Of a stretch of 10,549 bases of DNA, positions 1-6,472 are shown piece by piece; position 1 is the first letter of the stretch; each line of letters begins with the position of its first letter. Source of the stretch: Candidatus Rifleibacteriota bacterium (lineage in GTDB: Bacteria > UBP17 > UBA6191 > JACPRK01); the NCBI GenBank assembly GCA_016213865.1, contig JACQZL010000009.1, positions 9,977 to 20,525 on the forward strand. Direction: 5' to 3'. The notes under the pieces were generated by a model that was not told the origin of the DNA, did not search any database, and was given only the letters and a program-made list of their open reading frames with translations. Made by a program: the position numbers and the translations under genes.

Positions 1-2
1 CC

Positions 3-173
3 GAGGCCCTCTGCCCGCTGGGCCTGAACCAGCAGCGTCTGAACCGGCCCAGCAAGGCGCTGGAGGTGGCCCGGCGCCTGGCCTTCCTCGTGGAGTACGG
101 GATGCTGCGACGCGAAGAGATTGCGGACTGGCAGCAGCGCTACGGGGTACTCACGGAAATGGTCTTGCGCTGA
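3..173 (+). CDS. 3' end of an unrecognised protein (partial)
   Basis: The frame starting at base 3 is open from the window edge to a TGA and gives the last 56 residues of a protein that starts upstream. Almost every codon ends in G or C, as in the clear genes of the window, which supports real coding. The tail is hydrophilic and mostly helical in character (a stretch around LEVARRLAFLVEYGML, then an acidic REEIADW segment), with no motif I can tie to a family. It ends 23 bases inside the minus-strand nucleotidyltransferase gene, so the two genes overlap tail to tail. It could belong to the same metabolic locus or be its unrelated neighbour; the fragment is too short to say. Confidence 0.7.
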   Translation, partial: EALCPLGLNQQRLNRPSKALEVARRLAFLVEYGMLRREEIADWQQRYGVLTEMVLR

Positions 174-813
174 GCGCCGGCGGGGCTGCCATCCGGGCCA
201 GCAGCCGCTGGAAGTCGTCCGGAGTATCGACGTCCCAGTGGATCGCCGGATCGTCGACCTCGACCACCAGCCTCTCGCCCGCATTTCGGTGGACCACGGC
301 GCGCATGGTCGCCTCGGGAGGCAGAGCCAGCAAGTCCGGGAAGAACCGCGCGTCGATCAGCAGGGGATGACCGTGCTTCCCGCTGCACCGTGGAACCACG
401 ATGGTGCCCGGGTGGCCGCGCCACGCCAGCGCCAGACGGGCGTAGGTCTCCGGCGAAACGCAAGGGTGGTCGACGAGACACGCCAGGACCGCCCGCGTTC
501 GGGGTGGCAGGGCAGCGACCCCGACTTGCAGCGAGGAGAGCTGGCCCAGTTCGGGCTTCGGATTCGTGACCAGCAACGCGTCGCCCAACCGTCCGCAGCC
601 TCGGATGGCCGCCGCGGCGCTCCCGGCCACCACCACGATCGGGCCCACGCCTGCTTGCTCCAGCGTCTGTCGGATCCGATCGAGGAACGTCAGCCCCCCA
701 ACCTCGAGCAGCGCCTTGGGACGACCCATCCGGCTCGACTCGCCTCCGGCCAGGACGATCCCGGCGACCTCGCCCGGGACAGGTGCCCCCGCGTCGAAGC
801 CGGGGCGACTCAT
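151..813 (-). CDS. mocA: MocA/MobA-like molybdenum cofactor nucleotidyltransferase
   Basis: A 220-aa protein of the NTP-transferase family that attaches CMP or GMP to molybdopterin in the cytoplasm. Residues about 17-40 carry the signature LAGGESSRMGRPKALL (nucleotide and Mg binding loop). Next come NPKPELGQLSSL, then CLVDHP (the Mg-binding LVDxP strand) near the middle, a GHPLLI segment, and a closing DVDTPDDF. This set and the length fit MocA-type cytidylyltransferases (E. coli MocA is about 190 aa) better than MobA, but CTP versus GTP use cannot be settled by eye. The ATG overlaps the stop of the MoaD-like gene upstream (ATGA), indicating translational coupling. MocA enzymes serve xanthine-dehydrogenase-type hydroxylases, which matches the probable [2Fe-2S] hydroxylase subunit beginning at 10501. 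A less specific sugar-nucleotide-type transferase is possible but less likely here. Confidence 0.82.
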   Translation of the reverse strand: MSRPGFDAGAPVPGEVAGIVLAGGESSRMGRPKALLEVGGLTFLDRIRQTLEQAGVGPIVVVAGSAAAAIRGCGRLGDALLVTNPKPELGQLSSLQVGVAALPPRTRAVLACLVDHPCVSPETYARLALAWRGHPGTIVVPRCSGKHGHPLLIDARFFPDLLALPPEATMRAVVHRNAGERLVVEVDDPAIHWDVDTPDDFQRLLARMAAPPALSARPFP

Positions 814-1088
814 CCGCCCGTGATGGGCGGCATCAGGTGCAGCACATCGCCCTCCTGCACCGTCAGGCCCTGCAGCCGTCGTGGGTCGAGCAGCTTCGTG
901 TTCAGGCAGACCGTGATGCGCGAGTGGACGCAGCCGTCCGCGCCGAAGAGGCCTCGCCTGGCATCCTCGGCCAGGCGTCCCGCGAGCGCTTCGAGCGCTC
1001 CGGCGACATCCACGGCGTCGACCTGGACCCGCTCCAGGCCGGTCAGTTCCTTGAGTGACGTGTAGAGCTTGATGTTGACTTTGGACAT
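810..1088 (-). CDS. MoaD/ThiS-like sulfur carrier protein
   Basis: A 92-aa ubiquitin-fold sulfur carrier. It opens MSKVNIKLYTSLKELTG, the usual beta-strand, loop and helix of MoaD, and ends GDVLHLMPPITGG, close to the canonical MoaD end (EVAFFPPVxGG). The exposed Gly-Gly is the residue pair adenylated and thiocarboxylated to deliver sulfur to molybdopterin. The ATG at 1088 was chosen because homology starts there; it has no good Shine-Dalgarno. A GTG at 1136 overlaps the aminohydrolase stop and would add 16 residues, so coupled translation from there is possible. The gene lies between an aminohydrolase and a mocA-like gene, and its stop overlaps the mocA start. That suggests a carrier dedicated to the cofactor of a local molybdoenzyme. 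A ThiS or other sulfur-transfer role cannot be excluded. Confidence 0.8.
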   Translation of the reverse strand: MSKVNIKLYTSLKELTGLERVQVDAVDVAGALEALAGRLAEDARRGLFGADGCVHSRITVCLNTKLLDPRRLQGLTVQEGDVLHLMPPITGG

Positions 1089-1132
1089 GAGACTTGAGGC
1101 TCGAGGCCGAGGACCGAGGGAAGAGGAGCCGG

Positions 1133-2500
1133 TCACACCTTGGCAGCCAGCTCGCGGGCGATGCGGTTGGCCTTCTCGGCCAGCAGCTTCTCATCGGCGT
1201 GGACCAGATGGCCGTCCTTGACGACGACCTTGCCGTCGACGAGGACCGTCCTGGCCAGATGGCTGTCGCCCGCGTAGAGGAGGGCCGCGAGCGGATCGTG
1301 GTGCGCGCCCGCGAAGCCGAGCGCCGACAGGTCCCAGAGCACGACGTCGGCGGCCTTGCCGGGCTCGAGGCTGCCCACGTCGTCTCGGCCCAGCACTCGG
1401 GCTCCGCCGCGGCAGGCGAGCCAAAAGACGTCGCGCGCGGGCATCGACGCGACGCCGCTCTTGATCCGGTGGACCAGCATGCAGCTTCGCAGCTCGCCCA
1501 GCATGTCGCTCGAGTCGTTGCTCGCGCTGCCGTCGACACCCAGCCCGACAGGGACTCCGGCGTCCATCATCTGGCGGATCGGCGCGATGCCCGAGCCCAG
1601 ACGCAGGTTGGAGGTCGGACAGTGTCCCACCCCGGTGCCCGTCGCGGCCATCTTCGCGATCTCTTCATCATTGAGGTGGATGGCGTGCGCGTACCAGACG
1701 TCCCTGCCCAGCCAGCCCAGCTCTTCCATGTAGGCCAGGGGGCGCTTGCCGAACTTCTCGAGACAGAACCGCTCCTCGTCGAGGGTCTCGGCCAGATGCG
1801 TGTGGCAGAGCAGGCCCCTCTTTCGGGCGAAGGTGACGGTGTCACGCATCAACTGAGCGGTGACCGAGAAAGGCGAACAGGGGGCCAGACCGATCCGGCA
1901 CATCGAGTACGGCGCCGGGTCGTGATAGCGCGACACGAGCCGTTCGCAGTCCGCGAGGATCTCCTCCTCGGTCTGAGTCGTCTCGTCCGGAGGAAGGCCG
2001 CCCTTCGACTTGCCCAGGGACATGCTTCCGCGGGTCGGATGGAAGCGAATCCCGAGCGTGCGCGCGGCGTCGATCGTCCGATCCAGCAGGTCGCCCGGCT
2101 GGCTGCGCGGGAAGACGTAGTAGTGGTCCGCACTGGTCGTGCAGCCCGTCAGCAGCAGCTCTCCCAGACCCACGAGAGCGCCGGTCTCGACCGCCTCGGG
2201 CGTGAAGTGCTTCCAGACGTGGTAGAGATAAAGGAGCCATCCGAACAGAGGCTCGTCCTGGACGGCCGGAATGGCCCGCGTCAACGTCTGATACATGTGG
2301 TGGTGGCAGTTGACGAACCCGGGCAGTACGACGCAGTCCCGGGCATCCAGGACCAGGTCCGCGTGGACCTGCAGATCGCGCCCCACGGCGACCACGCGGT
2401 TGCCTTCGAGGTGAACGTCACCACCGGGAACGGTCGTGCGAGCGTCATCCATCGTGGCGACGAGCAAGGCGTTCTTGATCAAGATGGTTCGGGGAGCCAT
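1133..2500 (-). CDS. 8-oxoguanine deaminase-type aminohydrolase
   Basis: A 455-aa cytosolic metal-dependent aminohydrolase of the amidohydrolase superfamily (COG0402; relatives include the 8-oxoguanine deaminase PA0142 and the AtzB/TrzN triazine hydrolases). It would hydrolyse an exocyclic amino group on a purine-like ring, releasing ammonia. Visible parts: N-terminal small beta domain; LPGFVNCHHHMY with metal ligands His66 and His68; SADHYYVFP around 123-131, typical of this subgroup; HTHLAET at 233-239 with the catalytic Glu; AHAIHLND at 271-278; LGVDGSASND with metal Asp323; and the closing LGRDDVGSLEPGKAADVVLWD. Length matches the family. The ATG at 2500 follows AGGAGG with a 5-base gap, so longer upstream reading is ruled out. 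It is first in an operon with the MoaD-like and MocA-like genes. The substrate (8-oxoguanine, guanine or another aminated heterocycle) is inferred from family only. Confidence 0.85.
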   Translation of the reverse strand: MAPRTILIKNALLVATMDDARTTVPGGDVHLEGNRVVAVGRDLQVHADLVLDARDCVVLPGFVNCHHHMYQTLTRAIPAVQDEPLFGWLLYLYHVWKHFTPEAVETGALVGLGELLLTGCTTSADHYYVFPRSQPGDLLDRTIDAARTLGIRFHPTRGSMSLGKSKGGLPPDETTQTEEEILADCERLVSRYHDPAPYSMCRIGLAPCSPFSVTAQLMRDTVTFARKRGLLCHTHLAETLDEERFCLEKFGKRPLAYMEELGWLGRDVWYAHAIHLNDEEIAKMAATGTGVGHCPTSNLRLGSGIAPIRQMMDAGVPVGLGVDGSASNDSSDMLGELRSCMLVHRIKSGVASMPARDVFWLACRGGARVLGRDDVGSLEPGKAADVVLWDLSALGFAGAHHDPLAALLYAGDSHLARTVLVDGKVVVKDGHLVHADEKLLAEKANRIARELAAKV

Positions 2501-2841
2501 GAATACCTCCTGAGGGGCTGCGCGGGGAGATCTCGTTGCTGGGGGCAACTGCAGCGACCCGAAGCTCGAGGGCAGAACGGGGCATCTCAACAGGTCGAGC
2601 GAGGGGCCCGGGGAGCGCTCGGGTTCACCGAGAGTCGGACGAGCGGCCGTGAGCCAAGGGTCGCACAGGGAATCGGTCGCTTCAAGCCCGACGAGGCGGG
2701 CAGCCCCGGGCACCCCCCAGCCGCGCGCGGCTTGAATGCCGCACCATGGGATAATTTCCCTTGTCGGGAATTTTGGGGCGAGCTGCGGCCTCTGGCAGGT
2801 CGTTTCCGAAGTGACCTCGAGAGGCTGCGTCATGCGTCATG
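2501..2841. other. Spacer upstream of the aminohydrolase operon, no gene supported
   Basis: This 341-base stretch separates the minus-strand operon from the first inverted-repeat element. Frames are open on both strands because of the GC bias, but none has a ribosome site or recognisable protein. The only AT-rich island is near 2748-2776. It contains TTCCC-N5-GGGAA at 2756-2770, which could be an operator, though I see no convincing -35/-10 pair beside it. The heptamer GCGTCAT occurs twice in tandem at 2827-2840, abutting the repeat element that follows. The promoter of the minus-strand operon is presumably in here, but I cannot place it. Confidence 0.4.
2506..2511 (-). promoter_or_regulatory. 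Shine-Dalgarno of the aminohydrolase gene
   Basis: The minus strand reads AGGAGG, a perfect anti-16S match, five bases before the ATG at 2500. It fixes the start of the minus-strand operon and shows that the open frame continuing to about 2833 on this strand is not an N-terminal extension. Confidence 0.75.
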
Positions 2842-2939
2842 TCGAACCACCAAGGCACGACGACCCCAAGAGAAGCACCAAAGGCAGGGGTCAAGCCGCT
2901 TGGTGCCGCCCTTTGTGCCTTGGTGTCTTCGTGGTTCGA
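2842..2939. repeat. 98-bp dispersed inverted-repeat element, copy 1
   Basis: The element is bounded by perfect 9-base terminal inverted repeats, TCGAACCAC and GTGGTTCGA. Inside them the arms remain imperfectly complementary (ACCAAGGCAC... against ...GTGCCTTGGTGT). The right arm closely resembles that of the element at 9001-9093: about 29 of 34 bases agree when aligned by eye. It lies between the two divergent halves of the locus. It carries no gene and looks like a small non-autonomous repeat or REP/MITE-like sequence. Confidence 0.65.
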
Positions 2940-3033
2940 TCTCTGGCACGTTGATTTTGAGACGCTCTACGTGCATCAGGTCACCGGTTTCGAGCCGTCT
3001 GCGACGAGTCTCGCTGTCCAGCGGGCCTCACTC

Positions 3034-3048
3034 TGGCACAGGGCTCGC
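3034..3048 (+). promoter_or_regulatory. Possible sigma-54 (-24/-12) promoter
   Basis: TGGCACAGGGCTCGC matches the sigma-54 pattern TGGCAC-N5-TTGC with one mismatch (TCGC). It keeps the required GG and GC dinucleotides exactly ten bases apart. Transcription would start near 3060, about 80 bases before the ATG of the first TadG-like gene. No upstream activator site is evident, and one such match can arise by chance in GC-rich DNA. Confidence 0.35.
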
Positions 3049-3129
3049 ATGGGCCAACCGGGGCCTTTCTGTTGTACTCTGTCTGCACGCCCGTTTTCGG
3101 CCACACGCCACCGACCCACCCGATCGTCC

Positions 3130-3135
3130 GGAGGA
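3130..3135 (+). promoter_or_regulatory. Shine-Dalgarno fixing the start of the first TadG-like gene
   Basis: GGAGGA lies six bases before the ATG at 3142. It is the only well-spaced ribosome site in this region and selects 3142 over the in-frame ATG at 2839, which would start at the edge of the upstream repeat element. Confidence 0.7.
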
Positions 3136-3141
3136 ACCGCG

Positions 3142-4644
3142 ATGCTCAACCCAATCCGGCTGGAGGGCTTACCCGGCCTGCGCCGGCCAAGAGCCGGCAG
3201 GGACGCCGGCCCTACCGCCCTCGCGTTGCGCTCGGGCCTACCCGGCTGCGCCGGGCAAGAGCCGGCAGGGACGCTGGCCCTACTGCCCTCGCGTGGCTCG
3301 GGCTTCTCGGCCCACCTGCCCATCGAGACCTCGAGACCGGGCCGGCGGCGTTCGCGCCGGGGGATGGTGCTGGTGTTCTACATGCTGGCCCTGATGGTCA
3401 TCCTGGCCTTCGTCGGGCTGGTGGTCGACATCGGCTACATGTACACCCAGAAAGCCCAGAAGCAGTTGCTCTCCGACATGATCGCCCTGACGGCGCTGGG
3501 CACGACCGGGACGGTCGCCGGCGGCCAGACGGCGACCCAGCAGGACACCTATATCAACAACTTCGTGGCGACGGCCAACGTCGCGACAGGCCTGCCGTCG
3601 GACATGTGGCCGGAGATCCTCAAGGACCACAACGCCGACGGTGACGTCTATCGCGTGACGCTGAACAAGCCGATGGTCCTGACCACGTTCTTCCTGAACG
3701 TGCTTGGACTGCGGACGATCACCGTGGGCATCCAGTCCATCGCCATCCGGGAGTGCGTCGTCTACCAGATAAGCCAGGAGGGCTCGGGGCCGCTCCAGTT
3801 CTTTGGGTGCAACGCGATCGAAATGCAGGGCAACCCGACCCTGAGGTCCAAGAAGTACTCTACCGGCGCGGTCGGCGACAACGTCTTCGGCGGCAGCAAC
3901 GAACTGGTCCACTCGCAAGGCAGCGTCCTGATCGGGGGCAGCATGTTCTCGGCCGACGAGCTCAACTTCACCGGCAACGCCACGACGTGGAACGGCACGT
4001 ACCAGTCGGGCGACATCGACGGATCGCCCGGTGGGGGCGTCTGGACGGCTATCAATTCGCCGCATCCCCCGGTCGTCGTCCCGCCCGCCGTCGGTCAGGC
4101 GACCGCCGCGGTCAACGACAACGACCAGGTCCTCGGCTGCTCGGACGCCTTCATCGACGGCACGTCGTTCCTTTTGGACAAACCCGGCGGCAGCCCCGGC
4201 GAGATCATCATCCCGGCGGGCTCGAAGATCTACGCCCGGGAGGTCGACCTCAAGAACGCCCGGCTCATCATCCGCGGGGATCCGCGACCACCCCCTACCG
4301 GCTCGGGGCCAGTCTCGATCACGCTCGACGCCCAGGGCCAGAGCGACTTCGACATCTGGTTCTCGGACCGCGACATGGAGTTGGAGAGCGGTGATCCGAT
4401 GGGTCCGCACTTCCTCGATGTCATCGGGATCAACGCGCCCAACTCGTGCTGCCCCGCCTGCACTCCCGGCCCAATCATGACGTTCAAGCACCACTCGGCC
4501 TACGGCCACGTCTATGCGCCCGGGGATGGAGCCGATGATGCCGCTGTAGAATCACGATTGCACCTTCACTCGCGTCCGGCTGATCAACTGAGCGGTCCAC
4601 CGGTCGCGGAGTTGCTGCGAGGCACCTCTGGGTCTCTGGTATGA
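3142..4644 (+). CDS. TadG-like membrane-anchored protein, C-terminus lost (paralog 1)
   Basis: A 500-aa protein. Residues 1-70 are basic and low in complexity and are read through a tandem repeat. A cluster of arginines (RRRSRRG) then precedes one membrane helix at about 75-97, followed by DIGYMYTQKAQKQLLSDMIALTALG. That is the usual N-terminal anchor of TadE/TadG-type and related secreted or pilus-associated proteins. The exported part is rich in Gly, Asn and beta-strand patterns (GSVLIGGSMF, AGSKIYAREVDL, WFSDRD, VYAPG), with a CCPAC cluster at 436-440. It is a clear paralog of the next gene up to VYAPG, roughly four residues in ten identical by eye. There the likeness stops abruptly and about 40 unrelated residues follow, so the conserved tail is missing and the protein may be defective. 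Its stop overlaps the next ATG by two bases. Function unknown; not visibly linked to the purine-type genes. Confidence 0.72.
   Translation: MLNPIRLEGLPGLRRPRAGRDAGPTALALRSGLPGCAGQEPAGTLALLPSRGSGFSAHLPIETSRPGRRRSRRGMVLVFYMLALMVILAFVGLVVDIGYMYTQKAQKQLLSDMIALTALGTTGTVAGGQTATQQDTYINNFVATANVATGLPSDMWPEILKDHNADGDVYRVTLNKPMVLTTFFLNVLGLRTITVGIQSIAIRECVVYQISQEGSGPLQFFGCNAIEMQGNPTLRSKKYSTGAVGDNVFGGSNELVHSQGSVLIGGSMFSADELNFTGNATTWNGTYQSGDIDGSPGGGVWTAINSPHPPVVVPPAVGQATAAVNDNDQVLGCSDAFIDGTSFLLDKPGGSPGEIIIPAGSKIYAREVDLKNARLIIRGDPRPPPTGSGPVSITLDAQGQSDFDIWFSDRDMELESGDPMGPHFLDVIGINAPNSCCPACTPGPIMTFKHHSAYGHVYAPGDGADDAAVESRLHLHSRPADQLSGPPVAELLRGTSGSLV
3171..3305 (+). repeat. Two tandem copies of a 66-69 bp GC-rich repeat
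   Basis: Copies lie at 3171-3239 and 3240-3305. Each contains ACCCGGC-(C)TGCGCCGG followed by AAGAGCCGGCAGGGACG, then GGCCCTAC, CTCGCG and CTCGGGC. GCCGGC-AGGGAC-GCCGGC in the first copy (3193-3210) can fold as a 6-bp hairpin with a 6-base loop. The second copy has one change in the right arm (GCTGGC). Repeats of this style normally sit between genes, yet this pair is read as residues about 10-55 of the first TadG-like protein. Confidence 0.75.
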
Positions 4645-6266
4645 GAGCAGCCAGCCACCACGAAGGCATCCAGTTCACGACGAGGACCCGAAGAAAGGGA
4701 CCGAGCTCTTCCCTCGAGATAGAAGCGGCATCTTGCCGCTTCCAAGGTACGGTTGCCGGAGCCCTGAAGCGGCTGGAAGCCGCTTCCACCTTCCCGGGCC
4801 GAAGTGTGCGGCAGCTCGTGGCTCGATGGACCGGGGTCCCCCCGGTTCTGCGTTCGCACCCCTTCGCGTCTTTGGGTCTTCGTGGCTTCCTCCGGGCCGT
4901 TCCGCCGCTTTCCACCCCCGGCCGCTCCGCGTCGCGCCGCTCGGGCGTCGTGATCGTCCTTTACGTCCTGGCTCTGATCACCGTGGCTTCCTTCCTGGCC
5001 CTCGCCATCGACGTCAGTTACTTCTACGCCCGCAAGGCCCAGGTCCAGACCGTTTCGGACGCGGCAGCCCTCGCGGCCCTCGGCGCCGCCGGCAGCCACG
5101 GCAGCGGCCAGGGTCAGACCGAGCAAGACGCCCGGGTCGGCGGCGTCGTCGGGTACCACGCTGTCGCGAATGGCCTCTCGTCGGGCTATTGGACCCAGGT
5201 CATCGCCCACAACGCCGACGGCGACGTCAATCAGGTCATCCTGAACCGCTCGCTCGGGGTCAACACGCTCTTCAGCAACCTGGTGAATCAGCGGTCCGTG
5301 ACCATCGGGATCCAGTCCGTGGCCGCACGGACGTTCTTGTCCAATCAGATCAACCAGTCCACGATGGCCGGAGGGATCAACTTCTTCGGTTGCGTCCGTC
5401 TGGAGATGCTGGGCAACCCGGTCGTGCGGTCTCGCGACTACGACTCCTGGGCCGTCGGCGACAGCGTTCGCGCCGGCAGCAACTTCGACGTCGAGGTCCA
5501 GGGCAGCGTCGTGTTCGGAGGAGATCTGACCTGTGCCTCCCTCATCAACTTCGTGGGTGGGGCCTCCGTGTTCGACGGCACCTACCAGGCGCCCGTCATC
5601 GTCGGCTCGCCAGGCTCGGGCACCAACACCCGCATCCAGGCACCCTATCCGCAGATGGTCGTGGCCGCGGCGGTCATGGGAGCCACGGCCTCCAGCAACA
5701 ACAACAACCTCGTCCTGGGCTGCACCGCTGCCTTTCGCAACCGGACGTCTTTCGTCCTCGAGAAGACGGGCAGTCCGGGCACCATTTCCATTCCAGCCGG
5801 CGCCAAGATCTACGCCCGCGAGGTCAATCTCCACAGCGACGAACTGGTCATCACGGGCAACCCGAATCCCCCACCCGTCGGCGCGGGCCCGGTGACGATC
5901 ACGCTGGATGCCTCGACGGGCAACGGGACGTGGTTCTCCGACAGGGACGTGTCGGCCACGGTCAGCGGCGGGATGAAACCCAAGTACCTCAAGATCATCG
6001 GCATCAGCCCGCCCTCCGTCTGTTGCGCCGCCTGCCCTCCCGGACCCGAGATCGAGTTCAACCACCACGTGATGAAGGCCCTGGTCTATGCGCCCGGGTT
6101 CGTCGTGGACTTCCAATCGAACCCGACCTTCCACGGCAGCATCGTGGCCGACATCCTTCATGTCCAGGGCTCACCCGAGGTCTTCGGGGACGAGGATAAC
6201 GGGTTTGCGTTCAACGCCGGCCCCGGTCCGACCGGCACCGCCGGCAAGCCCAGGTTGACCAACTGA
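4641..6266 (+). CDS. TadG-like membrane-anchored protein (paralog 2, apparently full length)
   Basis: The open frame gives 541 aa, but the real start is uncertain. The ATG at 4641 overlaps the previous stop without a Shine-Dalgarno, and about the first 95 residues are read through repeat DNA. A GTG at 4806 or a start nearer the membrane segment is possible. Homology to paralog 1 begins at RRSGVVIVLYVLALIT (membrane helix about 102-124), followed by YFYARKAQVQTVSDAAALAALG, the TadE/TadG-type anchor. The outer part repeats the paralog's order: INFFGC, GSVVFGGDL, FDGTYQAP, AGAKIYAREVNL, GPVTITLD, WFSDRDV, a CCAAC cluster at 461-465, then VYAPG. It alone keeps the following NPTFHGSIVADILHVQGSP segment, a pattern I associate with the C-terminal beta domain of PilX/TadG-like surface proteins. 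Probably exported and anchored; specific role unknown. Confidence 0.75.
   Translation: MRAASHHEGIQFTTRTRRKGPSSSLEIEAASCRFQGTVAGALKRLEAASTFPGRSVRQLVARWTGVPPVLRSHPFASLGLRGFLRAVPPLSTPGRSASRRSGVVIVLYVLALITVASFLALAIDVSYFYARKAQVQTVSDAAALAALGAAGSHGSGQGQTEQDARVGGVVGYHAVANGLSSGYWTQVIAHNADGDVNQVILNRSLGVNTLFSNLVNQRSVTIGIQSVAARTFLSNQINQSTMAGGINFFGCVRLEMLGNPVVRSRDYDSWAVGDSVRAGSNFDVEVQGSVVFGGDLTCASLINFVGGASVFDGTYQAPVIVGSPGSGTNTRIQAPYPQMVVAAAVMGATASSNNNNLVLGCTAAFRNRTSFVLEKTGSPGTISIPAGAKIYAREVNLHSDELVITGNPNPPPVGAGPVTITLDASTGNGTWFSDRDVSATVSGGMKPKYLKIIGISPPSVCCAACPPGPEIEFNHHVMKALVYAPGFVVDFQSNPTFHGSIVADILHVQGSPEVFGDEDNGFAFNAGPGPTGTAGKPRLTN
4722..4742. repeat. Perfect 9-bp hairpin, first of a pair
   Basis: Arms GAAGCGGCA and TGCCGCTTC pair perfectly around the loop TCT. 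The outer eight bases of each arm are the same as in the hairpin at 4766-4786. No T-tract follows, so it is not a standard terminator. Confidence 0.75.
4766..4786. repeat. Perfect 9-bp hairpin, second of a pair
   Basis: Arms GAAGCGGCT and AGCCGCTTC pair perfectly around GGA. It lies 23 bases after the first hairpin and shares its outer stem, so the two could also pair with each other in alternative folds. Confidence 0.75.
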
Positions 6267-6362
6267 ACCCCGGGCCGGGGGGGAGGCCGGGGCGGTCGAA
6301 CCCCGAACGCTCCCACTCTCGGCTTCTCGACTCTCGAACTGGCGAGAGGCCGGCCACTCGGC

Positions 6363-6368
6363 TATAAT
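6363..6368 (+). promoter_or_regulatory. Candidate -10 box for the DPD-like gene
   Basis: A perfect TATAAT occurs in the 206-base gap before the flavoprotein gene, an unusual hexamer in such GC-rich DNA. The best -35 at 17-bp spacing is TGGCGA (6340-6345), only three of six matches, so an activator or an alternative sigma would be needed. It would give a leader of about 98 bases. The rest of the gap (6267-6472) holds a GC-rich CCCCGGGCCGGGG stretch just after the preceding stop and no gene. Confidence 0.35.
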
Positions 6369-6457
6369 CATCAGCCGTTCGTTCCGCTCTCGAACCGGGC
6401 CCGGTCGAGGGGCCGAAAGACGTTCCACCCGCGAGTGGCCCGCGCGCCGCTCCAGCC

Positions 6458-6464
6458 AGAGGAG
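6458..6464 (+). promoter_or_regulatory. Shine-Dalgarno of the DPD-like gene
   Basis: AGAGGAG lies eight bases before the ATG at 6473 and selects that start. Confidence 0.65.
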
Positions 6465-6472
6465 ACCCACTG

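Larger units (their letters stand above)
4655..4893. repeat. Composite dispersed repeat with nested hairpins
   Basis: The left end (CCACCACGAAGGCATCC, from 4655) and right end (CTTTGGGTCTTCGTGGC, to about 4893) are imperfectly complementary. They resemble the arms of the elements at 2842-2939 and 9001-9093. Between them sits a different repeat made of two 21-base hairpins. The arrangement looks like one repeat inserted inside another. It covers most of the doubtful N-terminal coding stretch of the second TadG-like gene. Confidence 0.5.

Noticed and set aside
3171..3305. CRISPR array from the tandem repeat
   Set aside because: Only two units directly abutting, without unique spacers; the repeats are imperfect and hairpin-forming in the manner of dispersed repeats.
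1094..3394. Long plus-strand open frame (766 codons) opposite the aminohydrolase
   Set aside because: No family resemblance, it crosses the repeat element and runs into the first TadG-like gene in the wrong frame; the minus strand holds the real gene with a good ribosome site.
3280..6161. Two long minus-strand open frames (409 and 525 codons) opposite the TadG-like genes
   Set aside because: They resemble each other only because the plus-strand genes are paralogs; composition is that of antisense GC-rich sequence, with no domain or ribosome site.
6267..6295. Rho-independent terminator after the second TadG-like gene
   Set aside because: GC-rich stems can be drawn (CCCCG-GGC-CGGGG) but no T-tract follows, and such stems are expected by chance at this base composition.
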